Positions 1-8,428 of a stretch of 64,000 nucleotides of DNA are shown one piece after another. Every line of letters starts with the position of its first letter. Within the stretch, counting starts at the first letter, position 1. Source of the DNA: JASHVB01 sp963780805 (GTDB lineage Bacteria; Pseudomonadota; Alphaproteobacteria; Acetobacterales; Acetobacteraceae). Made by a program: the position numbers and the translations under genes. The notes below the pieces were generated by a model that saw only the letters and a program-made list of their open reading frames with translations, ran no database searches and had not been told where the DNA came from. The stretch covers positions 248,001 through 312,000 of the forward strand of contig CAWADP010000008.1 in NCBI GenBank assembly GCA_963780805.1, given 5' to 3'.

Positions 1-726
1 GGCGGCGGTGAGCAATCGAGGATAGATCACGACGGCGACCCCAAGTTCCTGCAACTGCCGCGCCGACAGGAGGGGCGTCGTCGAGCGTTGCTGGATGCCG
101 AACCCCATGTTGATGCAGAGCGGCTTCGGCACTTTGCGAACCAGCGTGGCGATATGATCGACCGTGAGGACGGCGTCGGCGAACAGCAGGTCGGCGCCCG
201 CTTCGGAGTACATGTTCAGGCGGTGGATGACCTCGTCCAGCCCGTGCGTGGCCAGCGCATCGGTGCGCGACATGATGATGAAGTCGGGGTCGATGCGAGC
301 TTCCGCAGCGGCGCGGATCTTTTGCGCGCCCTCCTCGGCGGAAATCACCTCCTTGCCTTTCATGTGCCCGCACCGCTTTGGCCACACCTGATCCTCGATC
401 ATCACGCCGGCGAGCCCGGCGTTCTCGAAGCCGCGCACGGTGAAATGCACGTTGACCGCGTTGCCGTAGCCGGTATCGGCGTCCGCCATCAGTGGCAGGT
501 CGCAGCAGGCGGCCAGCGCCCGGCAAACCCGCAGGTTCTCTTCCAACCCCATCACGCCGACATCGGCCCAACCGAGGCTGCCCTCGCTGATGCCGGCGCC
601 CGAAATGAACCCAGCCGCGAAACCGGACGCTTCCGTCAAGCGCGCGCTGAATCCGTCGAAGACGCCGGGCATCGCCAGGATCTCGGGCGCCGTTATCAAC
701 TGCCGCAGCCGCTGGCTCTTGATCAT
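1..726 (-). CDS. Isocitrate lyase / PEP mutase family protein (partial, C-terminus outside window)
   Basis: About 242 codons are visible before the gene leaves the left edge. The enzyme belongs to the PEP mutase / isocitrate lyase superfamily, TIM barrels that make or break C-C or C-P bonds in small 2-oxo or 2-methyl acids using Mg2+. Seen: DADTGYGN near residues 82-89, a metal-binding style EDQ near 111-113, and KRCGH at about 117-121, which matches the KKCGH active-site loop of the family. The start ATG at 726 has AGGAG seven bases upstream. It lies 43 bp downstream of the HD-like gene on the same strand, so the two may be co-transcribed. Substrate (methylisocitrate, oxaloacetate, carboxyPEP and others) cannot be set from sequence alone. 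Confidence 0.85.
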   Translation of the reverse strand, partial: MIKSQRLRQLITAPEILAMPGVFDGFSARLTEASGFAAGFISGAGISEGSLGWADVGVMGLEENLRVCRALAACCDLPLMADADTGYGNAVNVHFTVRGFENAGLAGVMIEDQVWPKRCGHMKGKEVISAEEGAQKIRAAAEARIDPDFIIMSRTDALATHGLDEVIHRLNMYSEAGADLLFADAVLTVDHIATLVRKVPKPLCINMGFGIQQRSTTPLLSARQLQELGVAVVIYPRLLTAA

Positions 727-769
727 CGATCTGCTCCTGTGGTCGCCATGGGTGGCAGGGCGGGCGTTG

Positions 770-1345
770 TCATTTCGTGATGTAGATGTCCTTGCGCCAA
801 CGATCCTTGTGAATCCCGATCACGTCTATCTGGTCCACATAGTAGAGGATCTTGCCCTCGATGGAGGTCGGGAACTTCGGAGACTGCGGCGTATGGGTCA
901 GCAGCACATGCACGATCTCGTCGGGAATGCCGTGGCGCAGCGCCAGGTGCGCCGCCCAGAACGCGTGCGGATAGGTCTTGCCCAGCGCGGTGGCGACCGC
1001 CTCGCCGTCCGGGCCACGCTCCATCTCGACCACCTTGCTGGCGTCCTGCAGGACGGCGTCGGCGATCAGGTAGTCGCGGTTGACCTTGATGCCGTGGTGG
1101 CGCTCGAACGCGTCGGCGACGGCAAGCGCCATCTCCAGCACGCAGCGGTTATGCGGCAGAGTGGGGTAGGGAATTTCGGTCGAGGTCGGTACTTCCTCGA
1201 TCCGCTGCCACGAGCTCATCGCCCACAGGTCCTGCCAGACCGCGATCACCGCTGACCGCAGCTTCGGGTCGGCGATGTCCGCGACCTGCGGGAAGCAAGC
1301 GATCACGTCGATCGCCTGCCTGGAATGCTGCGCATCGAGGTCCAT
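770..1345 (-). CDS. HD-domain-like (metal phosphohydrolase fold) protein, degenerate HD motif
   Basis: 191 residues. The spacing of conserved residues resembles the HD superfamily of metal-dependent phosphohydrolases: His65 (in LPHNR), then a position 35 residues on where HD is expected, His151 (in THTP) and Asp171 (in YYVDQID). The central doublet reads Gln100-Asp101 instead of His-Asp, so one metal ligand appears lost or the protein is a divergent member. The start at 1345 has AAGGAGGG seven bases upstream. It is followed at 43 bp by the PEP mutase family gene. No substrate can be named. A non-catalytic or altered-metal role is an inference from the substitution. Confidence 0.6.
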   Translation of the reverse strand: MDLDAQHSRQAIDVIACFPQVADIADPKLRSAVIAVWQDLWAMSSWQRIEEVPTSTEIPYPTLPHNRCVLEMALAVADAFERHHGIKVNRDYLIADAVLQDASKVVEMERGPDGEAVATALGKTYPHAFWAAHLALRHGIPDEIVHVLLTHTPQSPKFPTSIEGKILYYVDQIDVIGIHKDRWRKDIYITK

Positions 1346-1519
1346 GGGTTCCCTCCTTGCCTGGTGCCGGCTCGCTGCCGGTGAGCGGAAATCGACGCTG
1401 CTCTATTTTCCGGGCTCACTGAAGTGCGAGGGGGAGCAATGCAGTGGTGTCGCACTGTCATAGCCAAGCATAGCAGCGAGAGAAGGGAAGAGGAGAGGAG
1501 GGAATAGAAGAACAGAATA

Positions 1520-1617
1520 CCCCCTCCTCTTGGGGGAGGGGGCCAGGGGTCCGAGCGACGGAGTGCCGCGGTTGTACGCACCCCTCCCCCCAGCCGCCTC
1601 CCTCAAGGGGAGCGGGT
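1520..1617. repeat. Dispersed palindromic element, family B (copy B1)
   Basis: Two C-rich/G-rich hairpins (CCCCTCCT..GGGGGAGGGG and CCGCCTCCCTCAAGGGGAGCGG) are joined by a spacer containing CCGCGGTTGTACGCACCCCT. The same spacer motif recurs at 5521, and the hairpins recur at 20175, 27230 and 45525. The element fills the gap between the LigB-like gene and the HD-like gene and may act as a terminator-like structure. Confidence 0.7.
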
Positions 1618-1634
1618 GTCTTGGGTCCGCTTTT

Positions 1635-2699
1635 TCAGTGATACGCCACGAAGCACTTCTCCGACATGAAGACATGCGTCTCTACGTAGTCGAATACCTC
1701 CGGCTGCTTGCCCAGCGTCTCCATCGCCCCCATCAGCGCCATCCAGTTCAGCATTTCATGCTGTCCCGCCTGCTCCATCTGCGCTCGCGTCCGCCCGCGC
1801 CAGAATGTGTAATCGCTACGCCCCAGCGCTTCGAACATCGTGCGGTCCGCCGCATGATCCGGCCACAGATAACCGTTGGTCGGCGACAGGAAGCAGTGCG
1901 ACCAGCTCGACGACGCGATCACCGCCACGCGCCACGGCGATTCCGCCAGCACCTCGGCGATCGCATTGCCGACATCCATGCAGCGCCAGGGCTGCGGCGC
2001 TGGCGGGTCTTCCGGTATCTCGGCCGGCCGAGGCGGCTGGAACAGTGCCGCCATGCCGCCCTTGGCGTGGATCAGGTTGCTGCCATAGCAGTTGATCGCG
2101 AACGGAATGATCGGCCAGGGGAAGCCTCGCCGGTCCCAATCGAGATACAGCAGCGTGTTGGTAAAGGCGTGCGCCAGGCCGTCGATATGCAGCGGCTTGT
2201 AGGCATACGCCACATCCACGCCGCGATCGATCAGCGCCCGCGCTATGTGGTTGGCCGCGGCGCGTTGGCCGTGCAGCTTCATCCGCCAGTCGCCGCTTTC
2301 GCTCCAGCGGTTCGGCTTGCCGCCATTGCCGTTGTGCCAGGGGCTGATCGCGAAATCCTCGTCCAGGCCCATGATGCAGAACGGCGGGATGATATCCTCG
2401 CGGAAGTTTTCGTACTGGTCGTCGCCCCAGATCAGCACGATGTCCGGATTGAACTTGTCCAGCGCGTGGCGCACCGCGCGAAACCCGTCGGCCAGCCGCG
2501 CCGCGTAGCGCCGTGCCGAGGACACGCCCGCGTCGTTGCCGAGTTCGGTCAGCAGGTCGTCGGGCCAGTTGGCGCGGTCCTTCTGCTTCCCCGGCACGTT
2601 CGGCGCGGAGAGCAAGTGATGGAAGCCGCCGGGCATGCGTTCATCGGGCAGCAGCAGTCCGGGATAATGGGTGCAGCCAAGGCCGAGGATCTCGCCCAT
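1635..2699 (-). CDS. Class III extradiol ring-cleavage dioxygenase, LigB-type subunit
   Basis: 354 residues. Extradiol dioxygenases of the LigB superfamily open catechol-type rings next to the hydroxyls using non-haem Fe(II). Seen: an N-terminal GLGCTHYPG segment with an early His, the block NPDIVLIWGDDQYENF, a central AHAFTNTLLY region, and VAVIASSSWSHCFL with a conserved Ser-His near the C-terminus, the usual order in this family. The start at 2699 is chosen because GGAGGAGT lies nine bases upstream. The frame stays open further upstream, but only through a tandem repeat. The nearby PEP mutase family gene is compatible with catabolism of an aromatic acid. The substrate is not determinable. 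Confidence 0.85.
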   Translation of the reverse strand: MGEILGLGCTHYPGLLLPDERMPGGFHHLLSAPNVPGKQKDRANWPDDLLTELGNDAGVSSARRYAARLADGFRAVRHALDKFNPDIVLIWGDDQYENFREDIIPPFCIMGLDEDFAISPWHNGNGGKPNRWSESGDWRMKLHGQRAAANHIARALIDRGVDVAYAYKPLHIDGLAHAFTNTLLYLDWDRRGFPWPIIPFAINCYGSNLIHAKGGMAALFQPPRPAEIPEDPPAPQPWRCMDVGNAIAEVLAESPWRVAVIASSSWSHCFLSPTNGYLWPDHAADRTMFEALGRSDYTFWRGRTRAQMEQAGQHEMLNWMALMGAMETLGKQPEVFDYVETHVFMSEKCFVAYH

Positions 2700-2870
2700 C
2701 GACGTAACTCCTCCATAATGGGTACGTGTTATTGCGGCGAGGCTACGCGCTGGGCCGGGCCGGTGCAACGGCGGGGACGTAGCGGGACGCAGGGGACGTA
2801 GCGGACGTAGGGCGTTGCCACGGCCCTTGCGCCGCTTCGCCCCGCCGCGCAACTTGTTCCACGGCGCATC

Positions 2871-3338
2871 ATGATGGCGGGCATGGCGACTCCGGGAAAG
2901 GCCGCGCGGCACGCCGAACTGCCGGCGGAGCAAACGCAGGCGCAACGCTTCGGCAAGACGCGCACGGCGCAGACCGGTGCGTTGCTGGAGGACTATGTCG
3001 AGCTGATCTCCGACCTGTTGGAAAACAATGGCGAGGCGCGGCCAACCGACATCGCTCGCCGGTTCGGCGTATCGCATGCCACGGCGATCAAGACGATCGG
3101 TCGCCTGAAACGCGAGGGTCTTGCGAGTGCCAAGCCCTATCGCGGCGTGTTCCTGACCGAGGGCGGCGAGCGCTTGGCCGGCCGCGTGCGCGCCCGCCAC
3201 AGGCTGGTCGTGGACGTGCTGAAGGCGATCGGCGTGCCGGCCGAGGCGGCGGAGCAAGACGCCGAAGGCATCGAACATCACGTGTCGGACGCGACGCTGG
3301 CGGCGTTCGGGCGTTTCCTGCGCCGGCAAGGTTCCTGA
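2871..3338 (+). CDS. mntR: Manganese-responsive DtxR/MntR family transcriptional regulator
   Basis: 155 residues, the same length as Escherichia coli MntR. The protein binds Mn2+ and represses manganese uptake genes. Seen: a long N-terminal tail, a winged helix-turn-helix (ARPTDIARRFGVSHATAIK, about 56-74, then KREGLASAKPYRGVFLT) and a dimerisation/metal-binding helix with His110 and the cluster E-x-x-D-x-E-G-x-E-H-H at about 128-137. These match the metal ligands of the family. No strong Shine-Dalgarno is visible, and ATGs at 2874 and 2883 are alternative starts. The stop codon is the first base triplet of a 16-bp tandem array. No Mn transporter gene is in the window, so its targets are elsewhere. 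It is divergent from the LigB-like gene. Confidence 0.85.
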   Translation: MMAGMATPGKAARHAELPAEQTQAQRFGKTRTAQTGALLEDYVELISDLLENNGEARPTDIARRFGVSHATAIKTIGRLKREGLASAKPYRGVFLTEGGERLAGRVRARHRLVVDVLKAIGVPAEAAEQDAEGIEHHVSDATLAAFGRFLRRQGS

Positions 3339-3416
3339 CCATCGGGGCTCCTGACCATCGAGAACTCCTGACCATCGAGGCTCCTGACCATCGGGGCTCC
3401 TGACCATCGAGGTTCC
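3336..3416. repeat. Tandem array, 16-bp unit, 5 copies, starting at the mntR stop codon
   Basis: The motif TGACCATCG starts at 3336, 3352, 3369, 3385 and 3401 (unit about TGACCATCGRGGCTCC). The first TGA is the mntR stop codon, and a decayed sixth copy (AACCATC) ends just before the next start ATG at 3424. The array therefore fills the whole mntR-hydrolase gap. Confidence 0.9.
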
Positions 3417-3423
3417 AACCATC

Positions 3424-4308
3424 ATGTACGCGTCCCTTCGCGGTACCCGCATCTACTTCGACATCGACGGCGCCGGCCTGGTTCCCGACGGCCCGCTGAT
3501 GCGCGAGCGGCCGGCAGCCATGCTGGTCCATGGCGGGCCCGGCGGCGATCATTCCGGGTTCAAGCCGTCGATGTCGCCGCTCGCGGAGCAAATGCAGCTG
3601 GTCTATTTCGATCATCGCGGGCAGGGCCGATCCGGCCTTGCCGATCCCGGCGCCGATCCGGCCCGCTTCACGCTGGACGAGAACGTGGCGGACATGGAGG
3701 CGCTGCGGCAGCACCTCGGCCTGGGCCCGATCGTGTCGGTCGGCACGTCGTACGGCGGCATGGTGGCGATGGCGCATGCCGCGCGCCATCCCGATGCGGT
3801 GTCGCGGCTGATCCTGATCGTCACCGCCGCGCATGGCGGCTTCGTCCCGGCGGCGGAGGCGATCGTGCGCGAGCGCGGCACGCCGGAGCAACGGCGCGTC
3901 TGCGAAGCGCTGTGGGCCGGGACGTTCCGCTCGCCGGGGGAATTACGGCGCTACTACGAGGTGATGGGGCCGCTCTATGCGCTCCGCCACGACCCGGCGG
4001 CGGCCGCCGCCACCCGCGGCCGGGCGATCCACGCGCCGGAGCCGCTGAACCGAGCCTTCGGTCCCAACGGCTTCCTGCGCCGCTTCGACCTGCGACCGGA
4101 GTTGTCGCGCATCACCGCCCCGACGCTGATCATCGCCGGTCGATACGACTGGATCTGCCCCGTCTCGTTCTCGGAGGAGGTGCATCGCCTGATCCCCGGA
4201 TCGGAATTGATGATCTTCGAGGACAGCAGCCATTCGGTTCGGATTGACGCACCGGAGGCAATGCTGCGGGCGATCCGCGACTTCGTCGGGAACGGCACGG
4301 CGTCGTAA
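3424..4308 (+). CDS. Alpha/beta hydrolase, proline iminopeptidase-like
   Basis: 294 residues with a complete alpha/beta-hydrolase motif set: oxyanion-hole HGGPGG at about 36-41, FDHRGQGRS, nucleophile elbow GTSYGG (Ser109), acid AGRYDWICP and the terminal His in SSHSVRID. HGGPGG is typical of prolyl iminopeptidases and related amide/ester hydrolases (peptidase family S33), but substrate specificity is not given by the motifs. It sits 85 bp after mntR across a tandem array. No clear ribosome-binding site is visible because the array occupies the leader. After its TAA stop the same frame stays open for 68 more codons (see 4309-4515). Confidence 0.85.
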   Translation: MYASLRGTRIYFDIDGAGLVPDGPLMRERPAAMLVHGGPGGDHSGFKPSMSPLAEQMQLVYFDHRGQGRSGLADPGADPARFTLDENVADMEALRQHLGLGPIVSVGTSYGGMVAMAHAARHPDAVSRLILIVTAAHGGFVPAAEAIVRERGTPEQRRVCEALWAGTFRSPGELRRYYEVMGPLYALRHDPAAAAATRGRAIHAPEPLNRAFGPNGFLRRFDLRPELSRITAPTLIIAGRYDWICPVSFSEEVHRLIPGSELMIFEDSSHSVRIDAPEAMLRAIRDFVGNGTAS

Positions 4309-4515
4309 AGGCCTGCGTCGGAACGACTGCGCCCGGCCCAACTGCGCCCGGCCCAACTGCGCCCGGCCCAACTGCGCCCGGCCCAACTGCGCCCGGCCCC
4401 ACTACGGCGCCGGGAACGACTCCGCCGGGAACTCAGCGACCAGGAAATGACCGAGGCGGTATCGGTTGCGAAGATCCGCGAAGTGCTGCGCAAGCGGGGG
4501 GTAACGACCGCGTAG
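4309..4515 (+). other. In-frame open extension downstream of the hydrolase stop (PAQLR repeats plus charged tail)
   Basis: Directly after the hydrolase TAA the same frame encodes RPASERLR, then PAQLR repeats, then a charged helical tail ending in VAKIREVLRKRGVTTA before TAG at 4513. No start codon precedes the repeats. An internal ATG at 4447 with GGAA upstream could give 22 residues. It may be a remnant of a second gene's C-terminus or a former C-terminal extension of the hydrolase. I do not recognise it. Confidence 0.35.
4326..4400. repeat. Tandem array, 15-bp unit, 5 copies
   Basis: Five head-to-tail copies of ACTGCGCCCGGCCCA, identical except for the last base of the last copy. The unit length is a multiple of three, so in the plus frame of the upstream hydrolase it reads PAQLR repeatedly. 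Confidence 0.95.
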
Positions 4516-4587
4516 CTCGAAGAATTTTAGTTCCCAGACTCAGTGATTAGCTTTGAGACTCAGTGAAGCGCGACACATCATCCGCCC

Positions 4588-4709
4588 GTCATTGCGAGCG
4601 CAGCGAAGCAACCTCCTGCGCGTGACGTGCGCACTCTCCGGGAGATTGCTTCGCTGCGCTCGCAATGACAAATTTGCCGATGGCACCGCGGCCTGAGGAT
4701 CACAACGCT
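4588..4709. repeat. Dispersed palindromic element, family A (copy A1)
   Basis: The core at 4588-4669 is a long inverted repeat: GTCATTGCGAGCGCAGCGAAGCA on the left and its near-complement TGCTTCGCTGCGCTCGCAATGAC on the right, with a CGTGACGTGCG linker. The outer tail GGATCACAACGCT lies at about 4697-4709. The same core plus tail recurs in most long gaps of the window. Confidence 0.9.
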
Positions 4710-4727
4710 ATCGGGCATTACGGCTGA

Positions 4728-5429
4728 TCATGCCGCATCGTGGAAGATGATACCCAGCGTGTGTCGTTGCCCGCTCCGCACGCGGCTGACCCCGTGTCGC
4801 ATCGTTACCCGGTGCGGACCGCGCGTGCCCTGCACCGGGCGGTGGTGCACCGGGAAGACCACCGCCTCACCGATGCCGAGCGGCACCACGATCGGGCGCG
4901 ACTGCGCACGCGGACGTTGCTCGACGAGGACGAATTCGCCGCCAGTGAAGTCGGTGCCCGGCTGGCAGAGCAAGACCGTGAGCTGCAGCGGGAACACCAG
5001 CGGTCCGTACAGGTCCTGGTGCAGGCAGTTGAAGTCGTCCCCGCCATAGCGCAGTAGCAGCGGGGTCGGACGGGTCTGTCCGGCGGCATGGCATTCGTCC
5101 AGGAACGCCTCCAGCGACGGTGGAAAGCGGCCGGTCTCGCCAAGCGTTGCACGCCAGGCGTTGGCGATCGTCGCCAGGGGCGGATACAGCGCGGCGCGAA
5201 GCATCGCCACGGGCTCGGGCAGCGGATAGGCGAAGTACTTGTACTCGCCCCGGCCGAAATTGTGCCGCTGCATCACGATGCGGCTGCGGAACCGGCTGCT
5301 GTCGTCATACACGGCCACAAGCCCGCGGCAGGTCGCGGGGTCAAGCAGGGGAAGGGTGGCGTAGCCATGCTCGGCCAGGCTGGCGGCAAGCTGGTCCGCG
5401 GCGACGTGGGGAGGGACAGGGGTGTTCAT
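4728..5429 (-). CDS. 2OG-Fe(II) oxygenase family protein
   Basis: 233 residues. Members use Fe(II), O2 and 2-oxoglutarate to hydroxylate a substrate. Seen: the jelly-roll iron triad HxD in LHQDLYGP, a distal His in the FPVHHRP/HGVSRV region, and an Arg in VRSGQRHTLGIIFHD that would hold 2-oxoglutarate. The arrangement resembles prolyl-4-hydroxylase-like bacterial enzymes. The start ATG at 5429 has only a weak AAGG just ahead. The gene stands alone between an element A copy and a 480-bp gap, and nothing around it hints at the substrate. Confidence 0.8.
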   Translation of the reverse strand: MNTPVPPHVAADQLAASLAEHGYATLPLLDPATCRGLVAVYDDSSRFRSRIVMQRHNFGRGEYKYFAYPLPEPVAMLRAALYPPLATIANAWRATLGETGRFPPSLEAFLDECHAAGQTRPTPLLLRYGGDDFNCLHQDLYGPLVFPLQLTVLLCQPGTDFTGGEFVLVEQRPRAQSRPIVVPLGIGEAVVFPVHHRPVQGTRGPHRVTMRHGVSRVRSGQRHTLGIIFHDAA

Positions 5430-5908
5430 GCCTTAGAACATAGCGTGCCAGGGCAGCGATGCACTCCGAAGCTTGCGGCGGTTCTCATTGTCATTGTTGG
5501 TGTCTCGATGGCCGTCCGGCACCGCGGTTGTACTCACCCCTCCCCCTGGCCCTCTCACAAGGGGAGGAGTGTCATTTCCCGTCCGATCGCCGTTTCATGC
5601 AAGGCGGCTCGGCCGATGCCGGCCAGTGGTCAACTCGCGATGACAAGTTTGTCGGAACGATGTGCAGGTCCACGACACAACCGTCCACCCTCGATCCGTA
5701 CGTTTCAGGTGCTCATCAACCCGGCCCCGATTCCATTACCGAAACATACGGACCGGACTCATTATCGAGGCGGACGACGACCGGCAACGTGTTGTGGCAC
5801 AGCGCGATGCCTTGCGAGCCACTTGATAGTGAGGTGTATCCGCCTGCGCCGTCACGGCGGGCACAGCCGCATAACCCTACCGCGCGCAATCTGTAAGCGT
5901 GGCCACTG
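5430..5908. other. 479-bp region without a recognisable gene
   Basis: The region holds one partial family B element (5521-5569). I see no coding frame with family resemblance, no tRNA and no clear promoter. It separates two minus-strand genes, so the promoter of the 2OG-Fe(II) oxygenase should lie in its left part. Confidence 0.6.
5521..5569. repeat. Dispersed palindromic element, family B (partial copy B2)
   Basis: It contains ACCGCGGTTGTACTCACCCC followed by TCCCCCTGGCCCTCTCACAAGGGGAGGAG. This matches the right half of copy B1 at 1563-1617, including the GCGGTTGTAC spacer. Confidence 0.7.
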
Positions 5909-6268
5909 TCAGCCGCAGGCGTTGCCGCGCAGGCTGTAGGATTTCACCACACCGTCGGCGACCGTGAATGTCGTCTCGCATTGCAGCTTCACTGCCTGTG
6001 GCGGCGGGCCGCCGCCATACCCGCCGTTGAACCACCACGGCCCGGGACCATACGACGGTAGCGGTGGAATCAGTGCCACTCTGTTCTCGTCGTAGGCCAG
6101 ATACTTTACCCCGCCGGTCGTATAGGTCCGGTTCGGTACCCCTAGCTTCTGCACCAGATCCTGATCTGGATGGCCGATGAACTGATTGAGGAAAGCCTGG
6201 CGCTGCGCCAGCTCATTGCCGCAGGCGCCCATCAGCGCGACCAGACAAAGCAGGGCAACAGGGCGCAT
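5909..6268 (-). CDS. Small predicted lipoprotein
   Basis: 119 residues. A short hydrophobic N-terminus (RPVALLCLVALMGAC) ends in a lipobox-like MGAC, suggesting lipidation by Lgt, whose gene is also in this window. The mature part has GHPDQDLVQKLGVPN, a motif common in small bacterial outer-membrane or periplasmic lipoproteins of the SmpA/BamE-like kind, then a Pro/Gly/Trp-rich segment (GPGPWWFNGGYGGG). The C-terminal end has one Cys in the mature strand and one near the end (LQCETTF, RGNACG). The start at 6268 is preferred over 6283 because GGAG lies eight bases before it. Function unknown. Confidence 0.7.
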   Translation of the reverse strand: MRPVALLCLVALMGACGNELAQRQAFLNQFIGHPDQDLVQKLGVPNRTYTTGGVKYLAYDENRVALIPPLPSYGPGPWWFNGGYGGGPPPQAVKLQCETTFTVADGVVKSYSLRGNACG

Positions 6269-6331
6269 CAGGAGACTCCGCATGCGAACACGGTAGGCGC
6301 GGAGGGCTGACTCGCACGCTTCGCCCCCATC

Positions 6332-7321
6332 TTAGAGCCATAGCACCTGATCGATGCGATCGGCACCCGCCGCGATCATCGCCAGGCGGTCGAAGCCCAG
6401 CGCAATGCCCGCGCAAGCCGGCATGCCCTGCGCCAGGGCCGCCAGAAAGTCCTCGTCCAACGGCCAATCCTCCCCGGCCATCGCGTGCCGCCGCGCGCGG
6501 TCCTCGGTAAAGCGGGCCCGCTGCTCGACCGGGTCGGTCAGCTCGACGAAGGCGTTGGCGAGCTCGATGCCGCAGACAAACAATTCGAACCGTTCCGCAA
6601 CGCGCGGGTCCGCTGGATCGCGGCGCGCCAAAGCCGCCTGGGCCGCCGGCCAATGCGTAAGGAAGGTCGGATGCGCGCGACCAAGTTGTGGCTCCACGCG
6701 TGCCAACAACAGGCGAAAGAACAGGTCCTCCCAGGTCTCGGTGTCGCGCAGTCGGGTGCCGGCGGCGGTGGCCAGCGCGCGCGCATCGCCGGCCGTGGCG
6801 AGCAGGTCGGCGCCAACATGGCGGGCGAAGGCCTCGGCGACGGTCATGCGGTCGAAACGGGACAGATCGCTGGTCACGCCACGGCACGTGACCACGGGCG
6901 GCAATATCGCACGCAAATAGGCCCCTGTTTCTGCGATCAGCGAGTCCATGTCGGCGCGCGGGCGGTACCACTCGAGCATGGAGAATTCCGGCGCGTGCAG
7001 TTCGCTGGCCTCGCCGTTCCGCCATACGCGGGCAAGCTGGAAGATCGGCCCGGCGTCGCCCGCCAGCAACTTCTTCATGGCGAACTCGGGGCTGGTGTGC
7101 AGCCATAGCGGCTCGCGGCTTCCATCGGGATGTTCGCGTTCAGTGCGGAACGCCCGCAGATGCACTTCTTCACCGGGCGCTGGCACGGCGTAGGGGGTTT
7201 CCACCTCGGTATAGCCGCGCGCGGTGAAGAAGGCGCGCGTGGCAGCCGTCAGCCGCGCGCGGCGGCGCAGGAACGGCAGTCGTGCGGCGAGACTTTCCGG
7301 ATGCCAGCGGGGACTACTCAT
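6332..7321 (-). CDS. epmA: Elongation factor P--(R)-beta-lysine ligase (EpmA/PoxA)
   Basis: 329 residues. EpmA is a free-standing class II lysyl-tRNA-synthetase-like catalytic domain that attaches beta-lysine to a conserved Lys of EF-P. Seen: the motif 2 region FQLARVWRNGEASELHAPEF with its Arg, then EWYR, the signature LHTSPEFAMK upstream, and motif 3 AGIALGFDRLAM near the C-terminus. There is no anticodon-binding domain, as expected for EpmA. The ATG at 7321 has GTGAGG seven bases upstream. A GTG at 7333 that overlaps the stop of the preceding methyltransferase gene is the alternative. The partners epmB and efp are not in the window. Confidence 0.92.
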   Translation of the reverse strand: MSSPRWHPESLAARLPFLRRRARLTAATRAFFTARGYTEVETPYAVPAPGEEVHLRAFRTEREHPDGSREPLWLHTSPEFAMKKLLAGDAGPIFQLARVWRNGEASELHAPEFSMLEWYRPRADMDSLIAETGAYLRAILPPVVTCRGVTSDLSRFDRMTVAEAFARHVGADLLATAGDARALATAAGTRLRDTETWEDLFFRLLLARVEPQLGRAHPTFLTHWPAAQAALARRDPADPRVAERFELFVCGIELANAFVELTDPVEQRARFTEDRARRHAMAGEDWPLDEDFLAALAQGMPACAGIALGFDRLAMIAAGADRIDQVLWL

Positions 7322-7329
7322 GGTGCGCC

Positions 7330-8217
7330 TCACGGTGGGCCCGGGTCGGGGTCAAGCGTTGACAGACAGAACCCATTGCCATGCAGCCAGCAACTGTCGT
7401 CGGGCGCGTGCGGGTCCAGCCGCAGCGACCGCACCACGTCCGGCTCGCGCAGGCGCAGCGCCGCCCCCAATGCATTGCCGAGCGCCGCATCACGCGCGCC
7501 GGTAAAGTGGATAAAGCCCACCCGCCCCAGCGATTCCGCAGCCAGCCTGGCGCCATCGCCGCCGCGGCGCGTCAGCTTCAGCATGAAGCCGCCGCGCTGC
7601 CGCGTGGTCAGCGGCATGGCCAGCCGCCCGCCGGGCCGCAGCGCCGCCAGCCAGCCCGGCAGTGGATGGGTGGCCCCGGCGCTGACCACGATGACATCCT
7701 GCGGCCCCGAGGCGAACGCAGCGCCATCCGCCTGCACCGCCACCACCCGCGGCCACACCGCCAGCGCCTCGCGTGCCCGTTCCGCCAGCGCCGGGTCCTG
7801 CTCCACGGCGGTCACGTGGCCGTCCACGCCCACCAGTTCCGCCAGGATCGCGCTGTAGTACCCCGTGCCGCAGCCGAGATGCAGCACCGACTCGCTCGCC
7901 GCGATGTCCAGCCGATCGAGCACTCCTGCCCACAGCGCCGGCGAGCCGTTGTTGATGCCGCGGGCCTCGTCCAGCGCCACCAGGACGTCGTGATAGACGT
8001 GCCGCGGATCGGTGTCCGGTGTCGTACTGTAGCCCGCGCCGGACCTGGCGTCGCGGACGCGCCACGGGCCGGGACCCAGGAAGCGTTCGCGCGGCACGGT
8101 GGCGAAAGCGCGCACCACGGCGTCCGACCCGACGCGGCCGGCAAGGCGCAATCTCTCGGCATAACGGGCACGCGCCTCGGTGAGGGAGTCGGGACCGTCG
8201 TGGCCTTCGGGTATCAC
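7330..8217 (-). CDS. Protein-L-isoaspartate O-methyltransferase-like SAM-dependent methyltransferase
   Basis: About 295 residues from a GTG at 8217. The frame stays open to a further GTG at 8331. The family transfers methyl groups from SAM to isoaspartyl carboxylates. Seen: an N-terminal helix followed by VPRERFLG, the SAM loop VLHLGCGTGYYSAILAELVG, the acidic TAVEQDP, and the PCMT-like block VIVVSAGATHPLPGW. It ends with a C-terminal extension not typical of the 210-residue canonical enzyme. Similar divergent PCMT-like proteins occur in methylation systems other than repair, so pcm is not assigned. It overlaps or abuts epmA and is probably in one transcript with it. Confidence 0.75.
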   Translation of the reverse strand: MIPEGHDGPDSLTEARARYAERLRLAGRVGSDAVVRAFATVPRERFLGPGPWRVRDARSGAGYSTTPDTDPRHVYHDVLVALDEARGINNGSPALWAGVLDRLDIAASESVLHLGCGTGYYSAILAELVGVDGHVTAVEQDPALAERAREALAVWPRVVAVQADGAAFASGPQDVIVVSAGATHPLPGWLAALRPGGRLAMPLTTRQRGGFMLKLTRRGGDGARLAAESLGRVGFIHFTGARDAALGNALGAALRLREPDVVRSLRLDPHAPDDSCWLHGNGFCLSTLDPDPGPP

Positions 8218-8428
8218 TGCTGTGCGCTCGTCGAATGGCAGCCAATAGCAGACGGGGAGCCGCCCACACCAGACCGTGCTCCAGCCGGCACGGCGGTACG
8301 TACCAGCCACCCGGTCATCCGCGGTTCCCACTGTTTCGACGTCAAACCTTCATCCGGCCGTCACCTACCGCCGGCCGATACCGCCTAAGAACCCGGGCAG
8401 CGATCTATGCTACCAGGGGAAACCAGAT

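Noticed and set aside
2700..3452. N-terminal extension of the LigB-like frame on the minus strand with repeated DGQEPRWSG
   Set aside because: The extension is only the translation of the 16-bp array and the mntR region; a strong GGAGGAGT site supports the start at 2699.
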